Below are positions 1-8,211 of a stretch of 35,355 nucleotides of DNA, piece by piece. Origin of the DNA: an uncultured Clostridium sp. GTDB taxonomy: Bacteria > Bacillota_A > Clostridia > TANB77 > CAG-508. The position numbers and the translations under genes were made by a program. The DNA is taken from positions 1-35,355 of the forward strand of contig CAJKKA010000005.1 in assembly GCA_905200315.1 (NCBI GenBank), read 5' to 3'. Numbering within the stretch: the stretch's first letter is position 1; the number at the start of each line of letters is the position of its first letter. The notes below the pieces were generated by a model. The model had not been told where the DNA came from and ran no database searches. It was given only the letters and a program-made list of their open reading frames with translations.

Positions 1-404
1 ATTGGTTCTGAAATATCTTCTGTCCTATTATTTCCAGATTCCTCTATTGCAATAACGTCTTCCAATTCATCTGCACCCATTTTATGATTTAAAACAATAT
101 CGGCAAGTACTGCTACATTATTTCCTTTTAAAACTTTTATGGCATTTAAATATTCTTCTTTTGTTCCATATTTTGTTGGAATACTACCTTTTTGATTAAA
201 CTCTCCTAAATCATATAAATCGTAAACGCCATATCCTGTGTCATTTCTTCCGCTCGTTCCTTTATATGCAGGAGGTAACCATACTCCTGTTACACCTATA
301 TCTGATAATTTCCTTGCATTGTTTGCAACAATATTCCAAAAATTTCTATTTGATGGTAAATACCATTCAAAATATTGCATTAAAGTTTTGTTTATTTTAT
401 TCAT
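1..404 (-). CDS. Alpha-amylase, GH13 cytoplasmic AmyS/AmyL type (3' end outside window)
   Basis: About 134 N-terminal residues are visible, read leftward; the gene continues beyond base 1. The protein opens with an MQYFEWYLP segment (residues 9-17), then VWLPPAYKG (41-49), GYGVYDLYDLGEFNQKG (57-73) and ADIVLNHKMGAD (101-112). These match the start of the (beta/alpha)8 barrel and conserved region I, including the substrate-binding His107, of liquefying-type alpha-amylases, which hydrolyse internal alpha-1,4 bonds of starch or glycogen. There is no signal peptide, so it probably acts inside the cell on glycogen or imported maltodextrins. The ATG at 402-404 is preceded by a CGAGGTG ribosome site. 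The catalytic Asp/Glu residues lie in the missing part. Family assignment is firm; exact substrate is inference. Confidence 0.9.
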   Translation of the reverse strand, partial: MNKINKTLMQYFEWYLPSNRNFWNIVANNARKLSDIGVTGVWLPPAYKGTSGRNDTGYGVYDLYDLGEFNQKGSIPTKYGTKEEYLNAIKVLKGNNVAVLADIVLNHKMGADELEDVIAIEESGNNRTEDISEP

Positions 405-433
405 CTTTCGCACCTCGAATATAACATAAAAAT

Positions 434-459
434 AAGTCTTTAATACAAAATTAAAGACT

Positions 460-460
<1 letters not shown>
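434..460 (-). terminator. Intrinsic terminator of tRNA-Arg
   Basis: A 9-bp perfect stem (AAGTCTTTA at 434-442, TAAAGACTT at 452-460) is followed on the minus strand by ATTTTTATG. It directly abuts the CCA end of the tRNA-Arg gene. Confidence 0.75.
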
Positions 461-536
<76 letters not shown>

Positions 537-567
537 ATATTTCGTTTAAATTCCTTTAACATTTTAT

Positions 568-596
568 ATTATACTTTATATATTATTTTTTTTCAA
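568..596 (-). promoter_or_regulatory. Promoter of tRNA-Arg
   Basis: On the minus strand TTGAAA (591-596) and TATAAT (568-573) are separated by 17 bp, about 30 bp upstream of the mature tRNA 5' end. Confidence 0.75.
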
Positions 597-623
597 CAAA
601 TTTTAAAAATTTTATAAAAATTA

Positions 624-652
624 TTGCAAAAGTGTTTTTTTTATGCTATTAT
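624..652 (+). promoter_or_regulatory. Promoter of tRNA-Pro
   Basis: TTGCAA (624-629) and TATTAT (647-652) are separated by 17 bp. The expected transcription start lies some 20 bp before the tRNA gene. Confidence 0.7.
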
Positions 653-682
653 ATATAAGCATTAAGCAATAATATATTATAT

Positions 683-758
683 CGAGGTGTAGCGCAGTTG
701 GTAGCGCGCGTGGTTTGGGACCATGAGGTCGCAGGTTCGATCCCTGTCACCTCGACCA
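683..758 (+). tRNA. tRNA-Pro (anticodon TGG)
   Basis: Acceptor strands CGAGGTG and CACCTCG pair fully and are followed by A and an encoded CCA (756-758). The anticodon stem CGTGG/CCATG (one G-T pair) encloses TTTGGGA, giving anticodon UGG for CCN proline codons. The T arm carries GGTTCGATCC. Confidence 0.95.
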
Positions 759-799
759 TATATTTATAGGAAGTCCAACCTTAAATAGAGACATTTAAA

Positions 800-830
800 A
801 AATACTTGGATTTTCTCCAAGTATTTCTTT
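800..830 (+). terminator. Intrinsic terminator downstream of tRNA-Pro
   Basis: An 11-bp perfect stem (AAATACTTGGA at 800-810, TCCAAGTATTT at 816-826) with loop TTTTC is followed by CTTTATATT. It lies about 40 bp after the tRNA. Confidence 0.75.
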
Positions 831-848
831 ATATTATATAAGCAAAGA

Positions 849-880
849 AAGGTGAATGATATTTATCACTCACCTTCCTT
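849..880 (-). terminator. Terminator of the 95-aa gene
   Basis: The arms AAGGTGAATGATA (849-861) and TATCACTCACCTT (864-876) form a stem with one mismatch, just past the stop codon of the minus-strand gene at 894. The minus-strand tail is T-rich (TTCTTTG). It may work in both directions. Confidence 0.6.
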
Positions 881-893
881 TTTAGACAAAAGA

Positions 894-1181
894 TTACATT
901 CCTAATAGTTTAAATATTTCCTTACACTTAGGTATATAATCTTTATGTCCAATTAAGAGCATTTTGTTTTCTAACTTCTTTAATGCTCTTTCAAAGTTAT
1001 TTGCATCTTTCTTTCTTACTTTGCAAAAGACTATTTTATAACTTTCTTTCATCCATTCTCTGCCAAAACTAACTCTTACTTTTTCTTCAGCAAAGAGTGT
1101 ATCTGCCAAGTTTCCGTCACAGTCAACATAAATATATGTTGCTTTAATAATTCCATCTTTTAGTTTTATAAAGTTTTTCAT
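894..1181 (-). CDS. Small hypothetical protein, 95 aa
   Basis: I do not recognise this protein. It is a soluble 95-residue protein, rich in Lys and Glu. The N-terminal half reads like beta strands (FIKLKDGIIKATYIYVDCDGN), the C-terminal half like amphipathic helices (NNFERALKKLENK). It has two conspicuous Cys residues and no signal peptide or membrane segment. It is very likely a real gene: the ATG has a full AGGAGGT ribosome site 5 bp upstream, a consensus promoter (TTGACA-17-TATAAT) precedes it, and a hairpin terminator follows the stop. It is a monocistronic unit between tRNA-Pro and the divergent tetR gene. The sequence gives no functional clue beyond strong expression. Confidence 0.75.
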   Translation of the reverse strand: MKNFIKLKDGIIKATYIYVDCDGNLADTLFAEEKVRVSFGREWMKESYKIVFCKVRKKDANNFERALKKLENKMLLIGHKDYIPKCKEIFKLLGM

Positions 1182-1216
1182 GTTGCTACCTCCTATAAGA
1201 TGTTTTTATTACTTTA

Positions 1217-1257
1217 ATTACGTAATATATTATACACTTTTTGTAGTTTTATGTCAA
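1217..1257 (-). promoter_or_regulatory. Consensus promoter of the 95-aa gene with palindrome ATTACGTAAT
   Basis: On the minus strand TTGACA (1252-1257) and TATAAT (1229-1234) match sigma-A consensus perfectly with a 17-bp spacer. Just downstream of the -10 lies a perfect 10-bp palindrome ATTACGTAAT (1217-1226), positioned like an operator. Confidence 0.75.
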
Positions 1258-1319
1258 TTTTGTATGCAATATTTGATAAAATTAATAAAACTACTTTATA
1301 CAATTTATTAAATTAATCT

Positions 1320-1348
1320 TTGTATTCTATTTTTAGTAGTGGTATAAT
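1320..1348 (+). promoter_or_regulatory. Promoter of the tetR-family gene
   Basis: TTGTAT (1320-1325) and TATAAT (1343-1348) have a 17-bp spacer, 33 bp before the ATG. A TTATACAA heptad-like half-site lies upstream at 1296-1303 and resembles the palindrome found after this gene. Confidence 0.7.
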
Positions 1349-1381
1349 AAAGGCAATTTTTCAATTAGAAAGGGATTTTAT

Positions 1382-1945
1382 ATGTCAGATATTACTAAAA
1401 AAGCTTTAGCTAGCTCCTTAAAAGATTTACTCTCTAAATATAAATTTAATAAAATTACTATAAAAGATATTACCGAAAATTGTGGTGTTAATAGGCAAAC
1501 TTTTTATTATCATTTTAAAGATATTTATGATTTATTAGAGTGGATTTATAAAAATGAAGTTATACTTGAGATAGAAGAAAAAGCTACTTATGAAACTTGG
1601 CAGCAGGGATTGATGTATATCTTTGAATATGTGCTTAAAAATAAGGATTTTGTAAAAAATACATATTATTCAATAAGTAAAGATTTGCTATTAAATTTTA
1701 TTTATGCTCAAACTAATATTTTAATTATGGATGTAATTGAAGAAAAATCTAAGAATATTAATATTAGTAATGAAGATAAAATGTTTATTGCTAATTTTTA
1801 TAAATATGGTTTTGTAGGGTTATTGCAAGATTGGATTGAGTCTGGAATGAAACAAAAACCTAAAGTTATTATTAATAAATTATCTGTAATGATTGATGGA
1901 AGTTTTGATAATGCTTTTTATAATTTTCAAAATTTAGACAAATAA
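1382..1945 (+). CDS. TetR-family transcriptional regulator (DhaS-like)
   Basis: A 187-residue regulator. Residues about 8-52 form the TetR helix-turn-helix (KITIKDITENCGVNRQTFYYHFKD, with the diagnostic FYYHF of the recognition helix and following turn). The remainder is the helical ligand-binding and dimerisation domain, of the type seen in DhaS-like clostridial regulators. The ATG follows AGAAAGGGA. The gene is 96 bp upstream of the oleate hydratase and on the same strand, with an intervening terminator and a separate hydratase promoter. The neighbourhood suggests it represses the hydratase, perhaps in response to a fatty acid, and controls itself; this is inferred from position and shared half-sites. 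Family confidence is high; ligand unknown. Confidence 0.9.
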   Translation: MSDITKKALASSLKDLLSKYKFNKITIKDITENCGVNRQTFYYHFKDIYDLLEWIYKNEVILEIEEKATYETWQQGLMYIFEYVLKNKDFVKNTYYSISKDLLLNFIYAQTNILIMDVIEEKSKNINISNEDKMFIANFYKYGFVGLLQDWIESGMKQKPKVIINKLSVMIDGSFDNAFYNFQNLDK

Positions 1946-1947
1946 AG

Positions 1948-1982
1948 GCAAGTGTATAAATTTTATACATTTGCTTTTATTT
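1948..1982 (+). terminator. Terminator after tetR, containing a perfect 17-bp palindrome
   Basis: A 13-bp stem (one G-T pair) between 1948-1960 and 1962-1974 is followed by TTTTATTTGTTT. Its core is TGTATAAA-T-TTTATACA (1953-1969), which also has the shape of a TetR operator and lies just upstream of the oleate hydratase promoter. Confidence 0.65.
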
Positions 1983-1987
1983 GTTTA

Positions 1988-2017
1988 TTGTATATTTTTT
2001 AATATTATTTTTATAAT
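1988..2017 (+). promoter_or_regulatory. Promoter of oleate hydratase
   Basis: TTGTAT (1988-1993) and TATAAT (2012-2017) are separated by 18 bp. A TTATACAA element (2021-2028) sits between the -10 and the AAAGGAGG ribosome site, matching half of the palindrome at 1953-1969. Confidence 0.6.
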
Positions 2018-2041
2018 AACTTATACAAAGGAGGAATTTAT

Positions 2042-3817
2042 ATGTATTATAGTAATGGAAATTATGAAGCTTTTGCTCATCCAAAAAAACCAGAAGGAGT
2101 TGATAATAAGTCTGCATACTTAGTTGGTGCTGGTCTTGCATCTCTTGCTGCTGCTTGTTTTTTAGTTCGTGATGGTCAAATGAAAGGTGAAAATATTCAT
2201 ATTTTAGAAGAATCTAAAATATCTGGTGGAGCCTGTGATGGAATAAAAGATTCTAATAAAGGATTTATTATTCGTGGTGGAAGAGAAATGGAAAATCACT
2301 TTGAATGTTTATGGGATTTATTCCGTTCAATTCCATCTTTAGAAACAGAAGGTGCTTCTGTTTTAGATGAATATTATTGGCTTAATAAAAAAGATCCAAA
2401 TTATTCATTAATGAGAGCAACTGTTAATAGAGGTGAAGATGCTCACACAGATGGTAAATTTGGTTTATCTGAAAAAGCATCTATGGAAATTATAAAATTA
2501 TTTATGACTAAAGATGAAGATTTATATGATAAAACAATTAACGATGTATTTACAGAAGAATTCTTTGCTTCAAACTTTTGGTTATATTGGAGAACTATGT
2601 TTGCTTTTGAAACTTGGCATAGTGCTCTAGAAATGAAACTATATATTCAAAGATTTATTCATCATATTGGTGGATTACCTGATTTTTCTGCTCTTAAATT
2701 CACAAAATATAACCAATATGAATCTTTAATTTTGCCAATGGTAAAATATTTGGAAAGTCATGGAGTTCAAATTCAATATGATACAAAAGTAACTAATGTA
2801 TTATTTGATATTGATGGAAAGAAAAAAATTGCTAAGGAAATTGTTTGCATTCATAATGGAAATGAGGAAACTATTCCACTAACAGTAAATGATTTAGTTT
2901 TTGTAACAAATGGAAGTTGTACAGAAAAAGCAATGCTTGGAGACCAAAACACTGCACCAGATTTAACTATTCAAAATGGAGAAGGTGCTTGTTGGGAATT
3001 GTGGAGAAAAATTGCTATACAAAATGAGGAATTTGGACATCCAGATAAATTCTGCACAGATATTTCTAAAACAAATTGGGAGTCTGCAACTGTAACAACT
3101 TTAGATGATAAAATTCCACCATATATACAAAAAATTTGTAAAAGAGATCCTTTCAGTGGTAGAGTTGTAACTGGAGGCATAGTTTCTGTAAAGGATTCAA
3201 ATTGGATGTTAAGTTGGACTATAAATAGACAACCCCACTTTAAAAATCAACCAAAAGACCAACTTGTTGTATGGGTTTATGGATTATTTACTAATGTTCC
3301 AGGAAATTATATAAAGAAACCAATGAGAGAATGTACAGGTAAAGAAATAACAGAAGAATGGCTTTATCATTTAGGTGTTCCAGAAAATAAAATAGAAGAA
3401 TTAGCAACTAACTCTGCTAGCTGTGTTCCTTGTATGATGCCATATATAACTGCATTCTTTATGCCTAGAACTGCTGGTGATAGACCAAAAGTTGTTCCTG
3501 ATGGATGTAAAAACTTTGCATTTTTAGGTCAATTTGCAGATACAGTTAGAGATACAGTATTTACAACAGAATATTCTGTAAGAACTGCTATGGAAGCTGT
3601 TTACACATTATTGGATATTGATAGAGGTGTTCCAGAAGTTTTCGGCTCTTGCTACGATGTTCGTGTTTTACTAGATTCAACCTCTAAAATGATGGATGGT
3701 AAAAAAATTACAGATTTAAAATTGCCTTTTACTGCAAATATGGCTCTAAAAAAAGGCTTAAAAGAAATTGAAGGAACAGTTATTGAAGATTTAATAAAAA
3801 AATATAATTTAATTTAA
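2042..3817 (+). CDS. ohyA: Oleate hydratase (myosin-cross-reactive antigen family)
   Basis: A 591-residue FAD-dependent fatty acid hydratase, the usual family length. It adds water across the cis-9 double bond of oleate (and cis-9 of linoleate), giving 10-hydroxystearate. Residues 26-38 carry the nucleotide-binding glycine motif ([13 protein letters not shown]), and [15 protein letters not shown] (53-67) is the family FAD segment. RGGREME (78-84) contains Glu82, which aligns with the catalytic glutamate of characterised OhyA enzymes. The Trp/Phe-rich stretch [17 protein letters not shown] and the C-terminal [24 protein letters not shown] are also family hallmarks. The enzyme is peripheral to the membrane, with no signal peptide. 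The ATG follows AAAGGAGGAATTT. In gut bacteria it is known to detoxify unsaturated fatty acids, which fits the adjacent TetR regulator. Confidence 0.95.
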   Translation: MYYSNGNYEAFAHPKKPEGVDNKSAYLVGAGLASLAAACFLVRDGQMKGENIHILEESKISGGACDGIKDSNKGFIIRGGREMENHFECLWDLFRSIPSLETEGASVLDEYYWLNKKDPNYSLMRATVNRGEDAHTDGKFGLSEKASMEIIKLFMTKDEDLYDKTINDVFTEEFFASNFWLYWRTMFAFETWHSALEMKLYIQRFIHHIGGLPDFSALKFTKYNQYESLILPMVKYLESHGVQIQYDTKVTNVLFDIDGKKKIAKEIVCIHNGNEETIPLTVNDLVFVTNGSCTEKAMLGDQNTAPDLTIQNGEGACWELWRKIAIQNEEFGHPDKFCTDISKTNWESATVTTLDDKIPPYIQKICKRDPFSGRVVTGGIVSVKDSNWMLSWTINRQPHFKNQPKDQLVVWVYGLFTNVPGNYIKKPMRECTGKEITEEWLYHLGVPENKIEELATNSASCVPCMMPYITAFFMPRTAGDRPKVVPDGCKNFAFLGQFADTVRDTVFTTEYSVRTAMEAVYTLLDIDRGVPEVFGSCYDVRVLLDSTSKMMDGKKITDLKLPFTANMALKKGLKEIEGTVIEDLIKKYNLI

Positions 3818-3841
3818 TTTTTATTTTAAAAAAAATATATA

Positions 3842-3869
3842 CGGGTCGACAGAGGCGTCGACCCCTACA
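3842..3869 (+). repeat. 28-bp dispersed hairpin repeat, copy 1
   Basis: The element begins CGGGTCG and ends CGACCCCTACA. In this copy the stem GGGTCGAC/GTCGACCC is a perfect 8 bp around AGAGGC. It is intergenic between the oleate hydratase and the flippase and much richer in G+C than its surroundings. Confidence 0.85.
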
Positions 3870-3942
3870 ACGTTTTACATTAGAAATATAATAATTTGAA
3901 TTTTTATTATTTTTTCCTCATATACTTTTTTAGGTGATTTTT

Positions 3943-5427
3943 TTGAGGAAGTTGAAAGTTTTTTTAATAAATGGAATTGTTTTAACTGCTACATCTTTTT
4001 TATTACAAACAATAGGTTTATTTTTTAATGTTTATATTTCCAATAAAATTGGCTCTGAATCTGTTGGTGTGTTTCAACTTTTAATGTCTGTGTATACTTT
4101 TTTTATTACTTTTGCTCTTTCTGGTATTAATTTATCTTGCATGAGAATTATTTCTGAAGAAATTGCTAAAGGTTTTTCTGGAAATATAAAAAAGTCAATG
4201 AGATATTGTTTAGCTTATAGTCTTTTATTTGGTGGTCTAGCTGGAGTTTTGTTATTTACTTTTACACCTTTTATTTCTACAAACTGGCTACATGGTAAGG
4301 TTTCTTTTACACCGCTATATATTATTTCTTTTTCACTTCCTTTTTTAGCCTTATCTGCAGCCTTAAAGGGCTACTTTTCTGCCGTAAGACGTGTTTCTAA
4401 AACTGCCTTTTCGGAAATTTTTGAACAAATTATACAAATAATTATAGTTACTTATTTAATAAATTTATTTATGCCTCCAACGGTTGATTATGCCTGCATT
4501 TCTTTGGTTTTGGGAGCTACCATTTCTGAGGTATTTTCTTTTGTTTTTATATTTATTTTATATAAAATAGATTCTAAACAATATAAAATGTCACCTAAAA
4601 GCAATTCTAAATTTGTAGGAAAATTGCTTCACATTTCTTTGCCTATTGCTTTTACTTCATATGTTAGGTCTGGGCTTTCTACTTTACAACAATTACTTAT
4701 TCCCTTTAGATTAGAAAAGTCTGGTATATCTTGTGGAACTGCTCTTTCTCAGTATGGCCAAGTTAGCGGTATGGTAATGCCTATTATAATGTTTCCTAGT
4801 ATTTTTATATTATCTTTTTGCAATTTGCTTATACCAGAATTTTCAGAGTACAATGTTCAAAATAAAAGGATTCAAATAAATTATAATATCACTAAAATTA
4901 TTAAATATACTTTATATTTTTCTACTTGCATTTTTGGAATATTTTTATGTTTTAGTAAAGAGCTTTGTACTATTATTTATAACATGCCTGAACTTTCTAT
5001 GTATTTAGTTGTTCTATCTCCTACTATTATTTTAATTTATTTAGATAAAGTTGTAGATAGTATTTTAAAAGGATTAGATTTGCAAGTTAAAGTTATGGGC
5101 ATTAATATTTTAGATTTACTTTCTTGTTTAGGATTTATTTATTTTCTACTTCCTGTAGTTGGTATTAAAGGTTATTTATTTGTAATTTTATTTAGTGAAA
5201 CTCTAAACTTTACTTTGAGCTTAAGAATATTAATAAAAGAAACTCACTTTAAATTTGATATTACCAATATTATAAAACCTGCTTTTAGCTTAATTTGTAG
5301 CATTTTATTAATATTTATTTTTAAAGAATTTTTTGACTTACATATTGTTAATTTAATTATTCTCATCTGTATGTTTATTGTATTTTATTTGTTAATTTTA
5401 AAATTTTTAGATAGAAAAATTATTTAA
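3943..5427 (+). CDS. MATE/MOP-superfamily flippase, SpoVB-like polysaccharide biosynthesis protein
   Basis: A polytopic membrane protein of about 494 residues with 12-14 predicted helices, beginning LRKLKVFLINGIVLTATSFLLQTIGLFFNVYISNKIG, the typical start of clostridial SpoVB/MurJ-like oligosaccharide flippases. Such proteins move undecaprenyl-linked precursors across the membrane; SpoVB is tied to spore cortex or peptidoglycan assembly. The open frame extends to a GTG at 3934, but TAGGTG (3931-3936) is spaced 6 bp from a TTG at 3943, so TTG is the preferred start. An L,D-transpeptidase-like gene follows after 11 bp, which supports a cell-wall role. Exact substrate cannot be read from the sequence; Wzx-type O-unit export is the main alternative. 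Confidence 0.8.
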   Translation: MRKLKVFLINGIVLTATSFLLQTIGLFFNVYISNKIGSESVGVFQLLMSVYTFFITFALSGINLSCMRIISEEIAKGFSGNIKKSMRYCLAYSLLFGGLAGVLLFTFTPFISTNWLHGKVSFTPLYIISFSLPFLALSAALKGYFSAVRRVSKTAFSEIFEQIIQIIIVTYLINLFMPPTVDYACISLVLGATISEVFSFVFIFILYKIDSKQYKMSPKSNSKFVGKLLHISLPIAFTSYVRSGLSTLQQLLIPFRLEKSGISCGTALSQYGQVSGMVMPIIMFPSIFILSFCNLLIPEFSEYNVQNKRIQINYNITKIIKYTLYFSTCIFGIFLCFSKELCTIIYNMPELSMYLVVLSPTIILIYLDKVVDSILKGLDLQVKVMGINILDLLSCLGFIYFLLPVVGIKGYLFVILFSETLNFTLSLRILIKETHFKFDITNIIKPAFSLICSILLIFIFKEFFDLHIVNLIILICMFIVFYLLILKFLDRKII

Positions 5428-5438
5428 GGAGGCTTATT

Positions 5439-5960
5439 ATGCTAAATAATAAAATTACTACTTTAATTAGTTCAAATAATGTAATTTTAAAATTTCCTAA
5501 ATGTGGAATTGAAACTTCTGCATTTATTGGAAAAAATGGAGTAACTACAGATAAACACGAAGGCGATAATTGCACTCCTATAGGTGAGTTTTCTATTGGA
5601 CTATTACTTGGAACACATAAAAAAATTTTTAATTCTAATTACAACTATATTCAAATAAATTCTAATATGTATTGGGTAGATGATTGTAATTCTAAGTATT
5701 ACAACCAATTAGTTGATATAACTAAAATACAAAAAGATTGGAATTCAAGCGAACATTTAATAGATTTTCCTATTCAATATGAATATTTATTAGAAATAAA
5801 ATCTAATCCTAATAATGTTCCATGTAAAGGTAGTGCAATATTTCTTCATTGTAGCAATAACACTGCAACACATGGTTGTGTTGCTATAAATAGAATTGAT
5901 ATGAGTACATTAGTAAATAACATAGATGCAGATACAAAAATAGAAATTAAAACAAAATAA
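5439..5960 (+). CDS. L,D-transpeptidase (YkuD-fold) family protein without signal peptide
   Basis: A 173-residue protein with the YkuD/ErfK catalytic signature: FLHCSNNTATHGCVAI, with His137, Thr144-His145-Gly146 and nucleophile Cys147. The earlier GDNCTPIGEFSIG segment matches the family's T-P-x-G-x-F motif. L,D-transpeptidases make 3-3 crosslinks in peptidoglycan or attach proteins to it, using the Cys as acyl acceptor. A strong AAGGAGG precedes the ATG, and there is no room for a signal peptide or membrane anchor, so secretion is unexplained. It is 11 bp after the flippase and evidently in the same operon. Its stop codon lies inside the terminator stem. Family call is sound; location and substrate are open. 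Confidence 0.82.
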   Translation: MLNNKITTLISSNNVILKFPKCGIETSAFIGKNGVTTDKHEGDNCTPIGEFSIGLLLGTHKKIFNSNYNYIQINSNMYWVDDCNSKYYNQLVDITKIQKDWNSSEHLIDFPIQYEYLLEIKSNPNNVPCKGSAIFLHCSNNTATHGCVAINRIDMSTLVNNIDADTKIEIKTK

Positions 5961-5996
5961 ATGAAGGTGGATTAATTTCCACCTTCATTTATTTTT
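5955..5996. terminator. Bidirectional terminator between convergent genes
   Basis: A perfect 17-bp stem (5955-5971 and 5978-5994) with loop TTAATT is flanked by A-rich and T-rich ends. It overlaps the stop codon of the transpeptidase gene and abuts the stop codon of the opposing DUF4173 gene. Confidence 0.85.
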
Positions 5997-7548
5997 ATAT
6001 ATTAAAATCTTCATCTATATCATATGAATAATTATCATCAAAGTTATATTTATTTTTCTTATAATTATAACTTTGATGTTCTAAATTTAAGCCTTCTATT
6101 TCTTTTCTCATTCTGTTTCTTGCAAAGTTAAAAGATTGCCATGTAAATTTATTTTTCTCTACATCTCTTTTTATATCATTTTCAACTTTATATAGATAGT
6201 TGTTTACATCTACATTTAGATTTTCGGTATTTTTTTCATTATTTAGAATTCTTTTTATTTCTATTTTAGCATCTGCACTTTTCAAGTCTTTTAAATAATC
6301 CAAATCTATTTTACCTGTTTTAAAATATAAATCTATATTTTGTTTTGCTATAAATTTATCTACATTCACAACGTTTAGTAAAGTGTACATTATTATAATT
6401 ATTGCAAGATATGAATAAAATAAATTCATTTTTTCTTTTACTATATACATTATAGTTGGAATTATTAATAGTGCTTCTGTTGCCAATGTAAATAATACGA
6501 AAATTCTTAAATATGTAAATCCATATCTATTAACATATAACATCATTTTTTGAACAGACACTGCTAATATAACAACTGTAAAAATTATCATTATGATGTT
6601 CATAATTTTTTTATAATTTTTCGCTGTTTTTCCCTCTTCACTGCTATTTATAGTTGTAATAATTACTAAAATAAAGTTAATAATTGAAACTACCATAAGT
6701 TGAAAGAATCCTTGTCTTGCTGTTGTAGATAACTTTTCAATTGAAACATTATCACCTATATGTATTAGTTGAACTGTTGTAAATATTAAATAAACAATAT
6801 TTAAAACTGTGAGTATAGTGTTTACTGTAAATATATCAATTTTTATTTTTTTAGTTTTTGAAACTTTTTCTATTACATTATATGAGCTTTTTTTATTTGT
6901 TAAATTATATATAAAGCTTACGAAATAGATAAATAAAATTATTATTATTGCAATTCTTAATATAAAATATAGAATTTCCCAATTTGTAAATATTTTTATA
7001 ATATAATCTGCTAAACCACTAAACAATTTTGCAAACTCATCATCCGCTGAAATTAATAAAAATAAAATTACTATTAATATTGGTATTGCAATTATTATAG
7101 CTTTTAGAATTCTTTTAAACATTGCTACTTTAGGCTTATCTTTACTTGTTGTAAATAGTGTATCTCTTATTATAGAAATTCCCTTTCCTAAAAATTCTAT
7201 TGGTCCAACTATAATATTAAATATCTTTTCAAAGAAATGCGCCAATTTTAATTTATCACTTATAGCCCATGTTATCATTGAAGCAAATAAAGCTAGAATT
7301 ACAAATATATTTAATATGTTAAAATATGTATTGTTAAAAAATAGATATGTACTGCTTAATATAAGTATTGGTACTGTAAGAATATATGCTTTTTTATTTT
7401 TTATTTTTCCTAACTTTTCTAAAACATACATTGTAGCAAATATTGTTGGTATAGCAAATAAAATTACAGATATACCTACACTTTGCCTAAAAAATAATAT
7501 TGAATGCCACACACTTAATATTAATGAAAGTATTACAGCAATTTGCAT
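5995..7548 (-). CDS. DUF4173 (DUF4153-like) polytopic membrane protein
   Basis: A 517-residue integral membrane protein. About 10-12 hydrophobic helices fill residues 1-400. Around residue 165 the segment ILFLLISADDEFAKLFSGL matches the conserved ISAD-x-x-FAK region of DUF4173 proteins. The last ~110 residues are soluble and charged, rich in Asn, Tyr and Asp at the end. No enzymatic function is established for the family. The ATG is preceded by AGGGGGA. It is monocistronic and convergent with the transpeptidase gene, sharing its terminator. Family placement is by motif and topology only. Confidence 0.75.
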   Translation of the reverse strand: MQIAVILSLILSVWHSILFFRQSVGISVILFAIPTIFATMYVLEKLGKIKNKKAYILTVPILILSSTYLFFNNTYFNILNIFVILALFASMITWAISDKLKLAHFFEKIFNIIVGPIEFLGKGISIIRDTLFTTSKDKPKVAMFKRILKAIIIAIPILIVILFLLISADDEFAKLFSGLADYIIKIFTNWEILYFILRIAIIIILFIYFVSFIYNLTNKKSSYNVIEKVSKTKKIKIDIFTVNTILTVLNIVYLIFTTVQLIHIGDNVSIEKLSTTARQGFFQLMVVSIINFILVIITTINSSEEGKTAKNYKKIMNIIMIIFTVVILAVSVQKMMLYVNRYGFTYLRIFVLFTLATEALLIIPTIMYIVKEKMNLFYSYLAIIIIMYTLLNVVNVDKFIAKQNIDLYFKTGKIDLDYLKDLKSADAKIEIKRILNNEKNTENLNVDVNNYLYKVENDIKRDVEKNKFTWQSFNFARNRMRKEIEGLNLEHQSYNYKKNKYNFDDNYSYDIDEDFNI

Positions 7549-7577
7549 ATGTTTTCCCCCTTTTTTTATTTTGCTCT

Positions 7578-7606
7578 ATTTTATATTATATTTTTGTTTT
7601 TGGCAA
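7578..7606 (-). promoter_or_regulatory. Promoter of the DUF4173 gene
   Basis: On the minus strand TTGCCA (7601-7606) and TAAAAT (7578-7583) have a 17-bp spacer, about 30 bp before the start codon. Confidence 0.6.
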
Positions 7607-7655
7607 ATTATATAAAATTGCTTAATTTAAGTTACCTACTATAATTAATATTTCA

Positions 7656-8117
7656 TTAAAAATTCTCAAATTTATATAGCAATTCACCTGTTTTTAATTC
7701 TTTTATAAATATTGCACCAAACTTATCATAATAATTTTTTAAATCTGTTTTTAAATATATAGTTGAAAAGCATCTATTTTTTGCTTCTTTTAATATTGCA
7801 TTGTTTAATATTCGTGAATATCCATGTTTTCTGTATTCTTTTTTTACATACATTGTTGCATACCAAGGTGTTAATTCTTTTTCTTCTTCACAATCTCTTG
7901 GAAAAATTGATATAAATCCTATTAATTCATTTTTTTCTATTAAAATTAATTTACAAAACGATTTATCTTTAAACATACTACAAATCTTTTTCTTTTTTCT
8001 TTCAATTCTTTCTTTTTTATTTTCTTCTTTATTATCAGCCCATTCTTCATATTCTAGCCTTGCAACTTCATCTAAATATTTCATCTTTTCTTTTAAATTG
8101 TAAATTTCCATATTCAA
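7656..8117 (-). CDS. GNAT-family N-acetyltransferase
   Basis: A 153-residue soluble protein with the GNAT fold order: an N-terminal charged helical segment, a beta strand IGFISIFPRD (about 66-75), and YATMYVKKEYRKHGYSRILNNAIL (about 86-109), where R-K-H-G-Y-S is the acetyl-CoA pyrophosphate-binding Q/RxxGxG/A motif. NYYDKFGAIFIKE near the C terminus is the usual closing motif. Transfer of an acetyl group to a primary amine is expected; the acceptor is unknown. AGGAG is spaced 5 bp from a TTG (8115-8117) and 11 bp from an ATG two codons later (8109-8111); the TTG start is given but the ATG is possible. It lies downstream of htrA on the same strand beyond a terminator. Confidence 0.85.
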   Translation of the reverse strand: MNMEIYNLKEKMKYLDEVARLEYEEWADNKEENKKERIERKKKKICSMFKDKSFCKLILIEKNELIGFISIFPRDCEEEKELTPWYATMYVKKEYRKHGYSRILNNAILKEAKNRCFSTIYLKTDLKNYYDKFGAIFIKELKTGELLYKFENF

Positions 8118-8165
8118 ACTTTCTCCTACATATTTTATTACATAATTGCTTTAACAAATATATAT

Positions 8166-8204
8166 AAAAAATCACACCTAACTTACTAAAGTTTTCAGAT
8201 GTGA
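8166..8204 (-). terminator. Terminator of htrA
   Basis: On the minus strand TCACATCT (8197-8204) pairs with AGGTGTGA (8172-8179) with an internal AACTT/AAGT helix, followed by TTTTTTATATAT. It lies 8 bp past the htrA stop codon. Confidence 0.75.
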
Positions 8205-8211
8205 GTTGTTT

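Noticed and set aside
238..429. 63-codon plus-strand frame at the left edge
   Set aside because: Antisense to a clear alpha-amylase N terminus; no ribosome site and no coding character.
3842..3869. CRISPR repeat interpretation of the four 28-bp elements
   Set aside because: Copies are 4-15 kb apart, not in an array with spacers, and no cas genes are present.
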